NCBI GenBank assembly: GCA_963763215.1
Contig: CAVXNX010000015.1
Span: 1-64,000, forward strand
From: DASQZK01 sp963763215
Lineage (GTDB): Bacteria; Bacteroidota; Bacteroidia; Bacteroidales; GCA-2748055
Length of the DNA: 64,000 nucleotides
Direction of reading: 5' to 3'
The position numbers were made by a program, and so were the translations under genes. The notes beneath the pieces were generated by a model. It had not been told where the DNA came from. It saw only the letters and a program-made list of their open reading frames with translations, and did not search any database. Every line of letters starts with the position of its first letter. The stretch's first letter is position 1. This document shows positions 53,853 to 61,306 of the stretch, piece by piece.

Positions 53853-54749
53853 TTATTTTTTCGTTGTCCAGGGATGGTCTGCCAGATCAACCTCGACGTA
53901 CAGAATGGTATCGGCCTTTTCCCCGTAAGGGCCCTGGACAACTTCCTTCCCTCCAGGGGCATAGGCCAGTGAGCAACCGATGCAGTCCCAGCCCTTCCAT
54001 TCGCCATCTTCGACCTTTCCGACATTGCTCACACCGATAAACCAGGTCTTGTAAGCTTCACTGACAGGTCTGTAGGCATCCCGCCAGGTCCCTCCATAAG
54101 GTTTGGCGGTGTTGTCATAATCGGGCGGCACAGCCCAGGCGCAGGGCGACAGGATGATATTGGCCCCCATAGCGCCGAGGGAACGGGACAGGATCAGGTT
54201 ATCGGCATTGGCGTCGGCGCAGATCAACAGACCCAATGTCCCGAGTTCCGTGTGAACGACATTCAGCCGGTCGCCCTGGTCGTAGAGATCACGGGCAAAG
54301 TCCAGCTCGTTGATCTTACGGTGCCGGATGAGCAATCGTCCCCGGGAATCGATAATGACTGCCGAATTAAAGATTTGGTCGCCGTCCTGTTCAGCTATTC
54401 CCGCACAAACGTAAATCGCGTTCTCCCTTGCCGCCTTGCTCAATGCCATAAAAGACATGCCGCCGGGGATGGGGCCGGCATGCTGCCTGGCGGAGGTATG
54501 GCACCACCCGAAATCGAGCACTTCGGGAAGAAGGGCCAGCTTAGCGCCGTGACCTGCCGCCTCACGGATGCGGTCAGAGGCGCGGCTGAGATTTCCCTGC
54601 TGATCGCCGCCCCTGACGTCCATCTGGATCATGGCAAGCTTGTAGTGGGACAATACAGGGGTCTTTTTCTTTTCTACAGTGTTCATCATGCAGGTTTCCA
54701 AAGTGAAGAAGGCCAGAACAAGGATCAGCGCAACGGATCGTGCAGTCAT
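53853..54749 (-). CDS. nitrilase-superfamily (carbon-nitrogen hydrolase) protein with N-terminal signal
   Basis: From the Met at 54747-54749 (MTARSVALILVLAFFTLETC) the protein has 298 residues. A hydrophobic signal or anchor comes first (Cys20 is not a good lipobox). The hydrolase follows: ALLPEVLDF (catalytic Glu76), IRHRKINELD (Lys145), LGLLICADANADN (Cys177). The family hydrolyses nitriles, amides or carbamates; an exported member suggests a role outside the cytoplasm, perhaps on amide-containing polymers or N-acyl compounds. The stop is at 53853. It is transcribed in the same direction as the peptidase gene but separated by 131 bp. Confidence 0.85.
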   Translation of the reverse strand: MTARSVALILVLAFFTLETCMMNTVEKKKTPVLSHYKLAMIQMDVRGGDQQGNLSRASDRIREAAGHGAKLALLPEVLDFGWCHTSARQHAGPIPGGMSFMALSKAARENAIYVCAGIAEQDGDQIFNSAVIIDSRGRLLIRHRKINELDFARDLYDQGDRLNVVHTELGTLGLLICADANADNLILSRSLGAMGANIILSPCAWAVPPDYDNTAKPYGGTWRDAYRPVSEAYKTWFIGVSNVGKVEDGEWKGWDCIGCSLAYAPGGKEVVQGPYGEKADTILYVEVDLADHPWTTKK

Positions 54750-55072
54750 GTTTCTGAATTTGAAGTCACGTAAGTTACATAAACATCCTGTGCCTGTCAA
54801 GTTCGTCAGCGTTATTCCTGTTATACCGGGAACAGGGGATTTATGCCTGCCGGCGCGGTTTCGTTCGGGGTTTGCACCGCATGTCCTCCGGGATCTTCAC
54901 GGCCTTAACCCAACGTTTTCCTATAGCCTTAACCCGTCTGAGGGATTTATCATTCCCCGGCAGGTGAACACCAGTATTCTTTTCTCCTCAAAAAAAACGC
55001 TGTTTGTTTGGTTTATTTTATAAACTATTTTATATTTGTGTCTTATTTATTGTTTAATCTCATTCTTTCATT
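54750..55072. other. intergenic region with a promoter
   Basis: Between the nitrilase-like gene and the divergent membrane-protein gene. It contains the TTTG-N20-TATATTTG promoter listed separately, and nothing else recognisable. Confidence 0.5.
55007..55038 (+). promoter_or_regulatory. Bacteroidota-type promoter
   Basis: TTTG at 55007-55010, a 20-bp spacer, and TATATTTG at 55031-55038 match the -33/-7 promoter consensus of the Bacteroidota primary sigma factor very well. The start of the following gene is 35 bp beyond the -7 box. This is the best promoter in the window. Confidence 0.65.
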
Positions 55073-55660
55073 ATGAAAACACAGGAAAAGGATCTCACTG
55101 GTGAAGAAAGCATCCGGATCATCACCGACATGATCACCAAAACGAAATCCAACATCAGGCAGGGAAGTTTTCATCTTCTGTTCTGGGGTTGGTTGATTGT
55201 CTTCTGCAGTCTGGGTGAGTTTTTGCTCACAAGGTTTACCGGCTATGCACATCCCTACTTTATTTGGTTCCTGACGATACCGGGCGTATTGGTCTCTTTG
55301 GTATATGGTTTTACGAAGGGAAGAAAAGCGGAGATGCACACCTATGCCGGAAGGCTTTATATGTGGACGTGGCTCGGGTTTCTATTTACGGCGGTGACGC
55401 TATTTGTCCTGCTTAACAGTTCATTACAGGATGTCAGTCCGTTCATCCTGATGTTGGCCGGGTTTCCGACTTTTCTTTCAGGAATCATCGTAAAATTCAG
55501 GCCGCTGGTGATTGGTGGGGTCATTTTTTGGATCCTCGCCATCGTTTCGAATTTTTCCTCTCCGGCTGTTGAGCCGCTGATCATGGCTGTGGCCGTAAGT
55601 GCGGGCTACCTTGTTCCCGGTTACCTTCTCAAAAGGAAAGCAGATCATGAGCCCGTTTAA
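55073..55660 (+). CDS. multi-helix membrane protein, paired with winged-helix regulator
   Basis: A 195-residue protein with five or six transmembrane helices after a charged N-terminus (TGEESIRIITDMITKTKSN): FHLLFWGWLIVFCSLGEFLL, FIWFLTIPGVLVSLVYG, LYMWTWLGFLFTAVTLFVL, FILMLAGFPTFLSGIIV and further. It belongs to a kind of small bacterial membrane protein often encoded just before a DNA-binding regulator in Bacteroidota. Its function is unknown. The last 14 bases overlap the regulator gene. Confidence 0.7.
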   Translation: MKTQEKDLTGEESIRIITDMITKTKSNIRQGSFHLLFWGWLIVFCSLGEFLLTRFTGYAHPYFIWFLTIPGVLVSLVYGFTKGRKAEMHTYAGRLYMWTWLGFLFTAVTLFVLLNSSLQDVSPFILMLAGFPTFLSGIIVKFRPLVIGGVIFWILAIVSNFSSPAVEPLIMAVAVSAGYLVPGYLLKRKADHEPV

Positions 55661-55943
55661 ACCTCTGGATCCGATCCTTCATTCCCAGCTCCGCCTGGCC
55701 ATTGTCAGCATTCTGATGAACACCGAGGAGGCGGAATTCACCTATATCCGGGACAAGACCGGATCGACAGCCGGAAACCTCAGTGTCCAGATCAACAAGT
55801 TGAAGGATTCGGGTTACATCGAGGTGAATAAACGCTTCAGAAACAATTACCCCCAGACCCTGTGCCGGATGACCGTCCTGGGCAGGAAACGGTTCGAAGA
55901 ATACGTCGACGACCTGAAAGACTATCTCCGGAAGCCTTCATAA
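55647..55943 (+). CDS. winged-helix DNA-binding regulator
   Basis: From the ATG at 55647 (AAAGGAAAG as ribosome-binding site) the product has 98 residues. SQLRLAIVSILMNTEEAEFT is the first helix pair, YIRDKTGSTAGNLSVQINKLKD the recognition helix, and SGYIEVNKRFRNNYPQTLCRMT the wing. This is the MarR-like/ArsR-like single-domain winged-helix family that Bacteroidota encode with a membrane partner. It overlaps the membrane-protein gene by 14 bases, so translation is coupled and it probably autoregulates the operon. Confidence 0.85.
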   Translation: MSPFKPLDPILHSQLRLAIVSILMNTEEAEFTYIRDKTGSTAGNLSVQINKLKDSGYIEVNKRFRNNYPQTLCRMTVLGRKRFEEYVDDLKDYLRKPS

Positions 55944-55961
55944 TTTCCGGTTCTGCCTGTC

Positions 55962-57560
55962 TCAGGCGAAATGGGCCCACAGGCTGATGATCGTCCCGGC
56001 GATAAGAAGGCTCACGAGGATATTGACCATCTTCCACACCCGGTTTTGCGGTTCTTTTACGCGCATATCCAGGATCAGCTTTTGCCTGACCTCATCCATC
56101 TTTTCTTTGGCCGAGAGGGTGACGATCACCATGATCAACATACAGACGGCGAACAGGACGATGCAGAAGTTCAGGAAGGCCATATTGGCAATGTCGTTCA
56201 GGAAGGTCGCGTGGAATGGTCCCGATTTATACAGGATATCGATCATGAACCGGCCGGCTCCCAGAATCCCCCCGGAAATCAGGGTAACGATGGCGGCTTT
56301 GGAAGAAGCCCGTTTCCAGAAGATCCCCATGATGAAGACGGCGGCGATGGGTGGGCTGATGTAAGCCTGCACCGACTGCAGGTACTGGTAGATCTGATTG
56401 TTCATGTGCCGGATTACGGGGATCCACAGGATACCGATAATCACGATCACCAGGGTAAACAGGCGGCCGGCGAGGACCAGCCTTTTTTCAGAGCTCTCCG
56501 GCCTGATCTTCTTGTAAATATCCATGGTGATCAGGGTTGCACTGGCATTGAAGACGGAACTCAGCGAAGAGATCAGGGCCGCCAGCATGGCCGCGATCAT
56601 GATGCCGGTCAGCCCCTGGGGCATCAGGCGGGTGATCATCAAGGGGAAAGCATTGTCGGGCGCTCCGGCCAGCTCAGCGGGCCATAAGGATCGGGCAATG
56701 AGACCCGGCATCACGAAGAGGAAGACGGGCAGGATTTTCAGAAGGGCCGTGAAATTGATCCCCGACTGTGCATGATCCAGGTTCCTGGCCGACAGCGCTT
56801 TCTGAACGATGAACTGGTCGGTCGACCAGTACCAGATCCCGAGGATGAAGATCCCGAATGTCGTGCCTGTCCAGGGATAAACACTGTCGCCCGCCGGCCT
56901 GATCATACTGAAAAAGTCTGAAGGAAGGCTCTCCCGCAAAGCCCCGAAGCCCCCCACTTTGTCCAGCCCGATAAAAACGATGATGGCCGATCCGGTGATC
57001 AGGATAGCCGACTGGATCACGTCGGCAAAGATCACCGCGGAAAGTCCCCCGAGCAGGGTATACAACCCGGTGATCACGACCAGGATGATGGCCGAAGTAA
57101 TGAAATCCCAGCCGACAATGACATGCAGCAGGATACCACCGGCGAACAGGGAGACGGAGATCTTGGTGAAAATATAAGCCAGGATGGAGAGAGAAGACAG
57201 GTACCACCTGCTTGAAGCGCTGTAACGCTGTTCCAGGAATTCCGGCATGGTAAACACCTTACTCCGCAGATAGTGCGGGACAAAGATCCATGCCAGGGTG
57301 AAGAGACAAAATGCAGCCATCCATTCATAGGCCCCGACGGCCAGTCCGACAGCCGCACCCGAGCCGGCCAGCCCGATAAGATGCTCGCTGGAAATATTGG
57401 CGGCAAAAATGGATAAACCGATCTGGTACCATTTTGAATTCCGGTTTGCCAGAAAGTATTGTTCGGTGTTCTTACCCCTACCGGAGAAATAAATGGCAAT
57501 CCCGAACAGGAGCGCGAAATACAGGGACAGGACGATCCAGTCCGACAGACCTATGACCAT
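55962..57560 (-). CDS. sodium:solute symporter (SSS family)
   Basis: A 532-residue carrier with about 13 transmembrane helices in the LeuT-like fold. Visible SSS marks are GIAIYFSGRGKNTEQYFLANRN (residues 20-41), SIFAANISSEHLIGLAGSGA at the sodium site, FVPHYLRSKVFTMPEFLEQRY, YTLLGGLSAVIFADVIQSAI and WYWSTDQFIVQKALSARN. It moves a solute, often a sugar, with Na+. The starting Met is at 57558-57560. It begins 10 bp after the stop of the URO-D-like gene and is probably co-transcribed with it, so the enzyme may act on what the carrier imports. Confidence 0.93.
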   Translation of the reverse strand: MVIGLSDWIVLSLYFALLFGIAIYFSGRGKNTEQYFLANRNSKWYQIGLSIFAANISSEHLIGLAGSGAAVGLAVGAYEWMAAFCLFTLAWIFVPHYLRSKVFTMPEFLEQRYSASSRWYLSSLSILAYIFTKISVSLFAGGILLHVIVGWDFITSAIILVVITGLYTLLGGLSAVIFADVIQSAILITGSAIIVFIGLDKVGGFGALRESLPSDFFSMIRPAGDSVYPWTGTTFGIFILGIWYWSTDQFIVQKALSARNLDHAQSGINFTALLKILPVFLFVMPGLIARSLWPAELAGAPDNAFPLMITRLMPQGLTGIMIAAMLAALISSLSSVFNASATLITMDIYKKIRPESSEKRLVLAGRLFTLVIVIIGILWIPVIRHMNNQIYQYLQSVQAYISPPIAAVFIMGIFWKRASSKAAIVTLISGGILGAGRFMIDILYKSGPFHATFLNDIANMAFLNFCIVLFAVCMLIMVIVTLSAKEKMDEVRQKLILDMRVKEPQNRVWKMVNILVSLLIAGTIISLWAHFA

Positions 57561-57569
57561 AGATGTGAC

Positions 57570-58874
57570 TTAGCGTGTTTTTTCAATTTCCTCCCTGGCA
57601 ATTTCACACCACCTGACGGCATTCAACGGGTTTTTTCCCAGGGTATGATTGTCTTTCATAATAATTTCAACGATACATCCCTTCGCCAGGGCCAGTTTAT
57701 CCGACAGTTCCTTTCTCACGATGTCTTCATTCATCACTGGGCTGGCAAGATGTGAAGGGGAAGGTTTCAGGGAAAGGATGTACTTATCCTCAAGAAATCC
57801 GGCCATTTTCCCGACATCGGCCCAGGGGGAGACAGACACCCGTCTCAGACGGGGAAAGTTTTTCACGTAGTGCCAGCGGAGATCAAGTGGTTCGCAACAT
57901 CCATAGCAGGTGAGACCGAATCGTTTCATGATGGTCATCTGGTATGGCAAAACAAATTCGGCGAACATTTCCGGAGAGACGCCCACCGTTTCCTGGCTCT
58001 CGGTAAATCCCCACATATCGTTCAGCCTGACATGATCCGGGTTGAATCCATCCGCCGGCAATGCGGTGGTCCAGCCAAAGCCGCCCGACCCGACGTAACT
58101 CCCGTCGGCATTCGGGGCAAGCAGACCGTTGCTTTCCAGGAAATCCAGCTTGTGATGAAAAGAACGGCAGAGAAAATCCATCATCCGGTGAACCCATTCG
58201 GGCTGGATCATCATATCGACCATAAAGTTCTCCAGGCCGCGGAGCTTAATGAATTCCCAGGTCATCCCGAGCGTCCACCACCACGATGTGCGAAGTCTGA
58301 CAGGCAGAATGCCGTCGAAGATCCCACGGGCAAGCGACAAAACCTCTTCCGTCTTCCGGCGGTCGATGATGATCTCCGGGAATTTCAGCTTTTCAAAATC
58401 CTGATCATAATCTTTGATGGCGAAATTATAGATGAACGAGCCTCCGTCTTCGCCGCCGATTTTCTCTTCGGCAACACCAAAACCTGTGTCGGCGTAATGA
58501 TAGGGTACATTGAAACACCCTTCAATCACCCTGTCGTCTTTCATCTCTACACCCCAGAAAATCTCTTTTCTCAGGCTCATTTCCCAAACCCGTGCCAGGG
58601 GATTCCGGCACATGAGCTGATCCTGGGTGATGATTTCGTTCCATCCGTTCTCCGGATCACAAAATATGAGAGGTTCTTTTGATTGAAGGTCATTGTGGTT
58701 GGTCCACTTTTTTCGTTTCTCCGCTTCAACAGGTCTGGATGCCAGTTCCGCCACCTGGTTTGCCAGGCCCCGCAGCACATCGATCTCGGCAGGCGAGAAC
58801 ACCAGATTATGATCGATCTCACTGATATTTACAATCCCCGACGCCGTCTGTTCCATGGAAGGATCACCCGTCAT
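57570..58874 (-). CDS. uroporphyrinogen-decarboxylase-like (URO-D superfamily) protein
   Basis: A 434-residue URO-D-type TIM barrel. The C-terminal part has the characteristic YQMTIMKRFGLTCYGCCEP (CGCCEP-like segment of methyltransferase-type relatives), WADVGKMAGFLEDKYILS, and KGCIVEIIMKDNHTLGKNP. The middle holds SSWWW-like RTSWWWTLGMTWEFIK and GFGWTTALPADGF. It is not the heme enzyme: it lacks the HemE N-terminal signature and is longer. It more resembles the URO-D-like proteins encoded with carriers in Bacteroidota and Planctomycetes. No corrinoid protein is nearby. The function is unknown; a C1-transfer or demethylase role is possible. A downstream Met (residue 7) may be the start. Confidence 0.75.
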   Translation of the reverse strand: MTGDPSMEQTASGIVNISEIDHNLVFSPAEIDVLRGLANQVAELASRPVEAEKRKKWTNHNDLQSKEPLIFCDPENGWNEIITQDQLMCRNPLARVWEMSLRKEIFWGVEMKDDRVIEGCFNVPYHYADTGFGVAEEKIGGEDGGSFIYNFAIKDYDQDFEKLKFPEIIIDRRKTEEVLSLARGIFDGILPVRLRTSWWWTLGMTWEFIKLRGLENFMVDMMIQPEWVHRMMDFLCRSFHHKLDFLESNGLLAPNADGSYVGSGGFGWTTALPADGFNPDHVRLNDMWGFTESQETVGVSPEMFAEFVLPYQMTIMKRFGLTCYGCCEPLDLRWHYVKNFPRLRRVSVSPWADVGKMAGFLEDKYILSLKPSPSHLASPVMNEDIVRKELSDKLALAKGCIVEIIMKDNHTLGKNPLNAVRWCEIAREEIEKTR

Positions 58875-59140
58875 TTTTCAATACGATTTAAATGTGAATA
58901 CAGAAATTCATAGGACTACGCAACAAAAATATTAAAATAAACAGGGGAACAATGGCCGGAAAGAATTATTTGATTTCCCGCAGGAGAAACCCCGTCACGG
59001 TTCGCCTGTCCGGATCGTACAGGGCGGCCGGAGCCTGTTTTTTCAAAAATAGCGCACCGGGCCCTGAAAAAGCAGGTCCAACGCCATGAAATTCCTGAAA
59101 AAAAATGTAGATTGGGCTGAACCACAAAATCAGGTGCCTT

Positions 59141-60267
59141 ATGATGAACAGGTCTCCGCTCCTCATCTTCCTCGTTTGTGCAGGGATCATCTTCAGTTTT
59201 GCAAACCCGGTCCGGGCCTGCGAGCCAAAACAGGAAAAAACATCCGCTGATCCGCCGGAAAACCCCTTCCATGTTTATGTGTCGGTCAATGACCGGCACA
59301 CGATTCTTCATTACACCGGAAACTATGAAAACGGAAACCTGAGCCTTGCCGATTCGGTCTATGTTGACGGAACCTGCGGAAGCCTGACCATCTCGCCCGA
59401 CAAAAAATTTCTTTATGCCGCAGTGAGATCGGGAATGCGGATCACCACCTTCCGTATCGGACGTCCCACCGGCAGTCTGAGTTTTGTCTCCACAATCGAC
59501 GCTGCCGGCAACCCGGTTTATTTGAGTACCGACAACCAGGGCAGGTATCTCCTCAGCGCCTATTACTCCGATAACAAAGTGGCGGTATACCGGCGCTATC
59601 CCTGGGGATCGCTTCAACCCGAAGCTTTGCAGGTCCTCGATGTTCCGCCGCATCCGCACTGCATCAGGACCGATCCCTCGGGCCGCTTCGTGTTTGTGCC
59701 CGTGCTCGGCGCCGACAGGATCCTCCAGTTTGTCCTCGATACGGCTTCCGGTCCCCTCCGGCCCAATGATCCGCCTTACATCAGTACGGCGCAGGGGTGC
59801 GGGACCCAGGCACCTGGCCTTTCACCCTTCCCTGCCCTTCTGTTACGGGGTGAATGAACTGAATTCCACGGTATCGGTCTACCGCCTCGACGTAAACAAG
59901 GGCGTTTTGAAAGAAGTCGGGACGATGTCAAACCTCCCGTCCGATTTTAAAGGCCGGAACACCTGTGCAGATGTCCATGTCTCCCCCGACGGCCTCCACG
60001 TCTTCACCAGCAACCGCGGCCATAACAGCATCGCCTCGTACTCAGTCAATCCGAAGAATGGCAATCTTACCCCGGTTGGATATTACGCAACGGAAAAAAC
60101 CCCCAGGGCTTTCGCTCTCAGTCCGGCAGGAAGATACCTCTATGCCGCCGGCCAGGACTCCGGTGGTCTTGCGGCCTATAAAATAGAACCTTCAGGGGTT
60201 CTAATACCCCTAAAGCGTCTACCGGCCGGGAGGCAGTCTGACATGGGTCGAAGTTCTTGAATTTTAA
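59141..60267 (+). pseudogene. lactonase-type (6-phosphogluconolactonase-like) beta-propeller, two frameshifts
   Basis: About 375 residues in three frames. A signal peptide (MMNRSPLLIFLVCAGIIFSF) is followed by the seven-bladed lactonase propeller: FHVYVSVNDRHTILHYTGN, LTISPDKKFLYAAVRSG, VLDVPPHPHCIRTDPSGRF. The frame then breaks in the GGGG at 59794-59797 and continues GAGPRHLAFHPSLPFCYGVN, CADVHVSPDGLHVFTSNRGH and PRAFALSPAGRYLYAAGQ. A second break near 60228-60230 restores LTWVEVLEF and a stop at 60265-60267. Members resemble muconate/6-phosphogluconolactonases; the role of exported forms is unclear. It diverges from the URO-D gene. Confidence 0.82.
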
Positions 60268-60286
60268 GAAAAGGTGGCAGGGCATC

Positions 60287-61300
60287 TCAGAACGACGGGC
60301 ATGGCACCGGCTTGTGTTTGACATGCCGGTGAGCCTTCTCGGCAAAGGAATAAATGAACGACACTTCATGTGCCCCGCCGGTTTGGGTGATCAGGCTCGA
60401 GGTCGTGAAGTCATAGCTGTAACCGGCCTGGATGGCATTGATCCTCACCCCGAACAGGAGGGTGATCGCTCCCAGGTTCGGATTACCGGGAAACACCGGC
60501 ACGCCCCGGTACCATAAACCGAAAACCAGGGGTTCCTTGGTGTAATACGCACCCAGGTCCAGGTACCTGTACTTATCCTGGAAGAGGAGATTGAATGCTG
60601 CCGTGATATTTTCCTCGTAGCGTTTAAGCGTACGGCCGGAAATATTATATTTTCCTCCGCCATAGGCCGATAACCGGATTGGAAGATATTGCCCTTTTTC
60701 GGTGAGGACCCGGCTGAAAGACATGAGATGGTCGAGAGTGAACCCGAACCACATGCGATCTGAATAGACCAGGGAGGAGGTCGTGAAATCAGCGTGCCGT
60801 GTGGGTTCGGCGGTGAGCAAACGGCTCATCTCCACCGACATTCCCCCGTTGCCGCTACCCCCGTCGCGAAGGATCTGATCGCCGAACATCAGCGAATTGT
60901 AATCGATCCCCTTCATGTAGTAATAAGCCTGTAATCCCGGTCTGAACTGCCAGTTCTTGCTCAGATTAACGTTGAATGAATAATTCAGTCCGATGTTGGT
61001 TACGTTCATCAATCCCCTTCCGGCATCATCTCTTAACACCAGCAGACCGATGCCGCTGCGGTACCGGTCGAGATAGAAATCCCCCGAGAGGGCATAGGTC
61101 ACAAAAGTCCCGCTGATCCTGGGCCACTGATCGCGGTAATTGGCGATGATCCTCGGTCCCTTCCCGGTTCCGGCAAAGGAAGGTCCCATGTAAAGCGGGG
61201 ACGAATAGAACTGGGAGAATTGCGGATCCTGTGCCCCGGCAGAAAAAAGGCAACCGGTGAACAGAAAAAGCAGCAGGTATATGATTCTTCGTTCCATCAT
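60287..61300 (-). CDS. PorP/SprF-family type IX secretion-associated outer-membrane protein
   Basis: A 337-residue beta-barrel protein with a signal peptide ending SAGAQ. DPQFSQFYSSPLYMGPSFAG is the nearly invariant N-terminal PorP/SprF signature, followed by NYRDQWPRISGTFVTYALS and regular barrel strands to LLFGVRINAIQAGYSYDFT. PorP/SprF proteins sit in the outer membrane and anchor or help export proteins with type B (gliding-motility) C-terminal domains. The adjacent upstream gene encodes exactly such a protein, 6 bp away. This pairing is the rule in the phylum. The last residues (HRHVKHKPVPCPSF) are unusual and may be variable. Confidence 0.93.
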   Translation of the reverse strand: MMERRIIYLLLFLFTGCLFSAGAQDPQFSQFYSSPLYMGPSFAGTGKGPRIIANYRDQWPRISGTFVTYALSGDFYLDRYRSGIGLLVLRDDAGRGLMNVTNIGLNYSFNVNLSKNWQFRPGLQAYYYMKGIDYNSLMFGDQILRDGGSGNGGMSVEMSRLLTAEPTRHADFTTSSLVYSDRMWFGFTLDHLMSFSRVLTEKGQYLPIRLSAYGGGKYNISGRTLKRYEENITAAFNLLFQDKYRYLDLGAYYTKEPLVFGLWYRGVPVFPGNPNLGAITLLFGVRINAIQAGYSYDFTTSSLITQTGGAHEVSFIYSFAEKAHRHVKHKPVPCPSF

Positions 61301-61306
61301 GTTTCA

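Noticed and set aside
57570..58874. HemE (uroporphyrinogen decarboxylase) itself
   Set aside because: The protein is about 80 residues longer, lacks the HemE N-terminal motif and carries a YGCCEP segment of other URO-D relatives.
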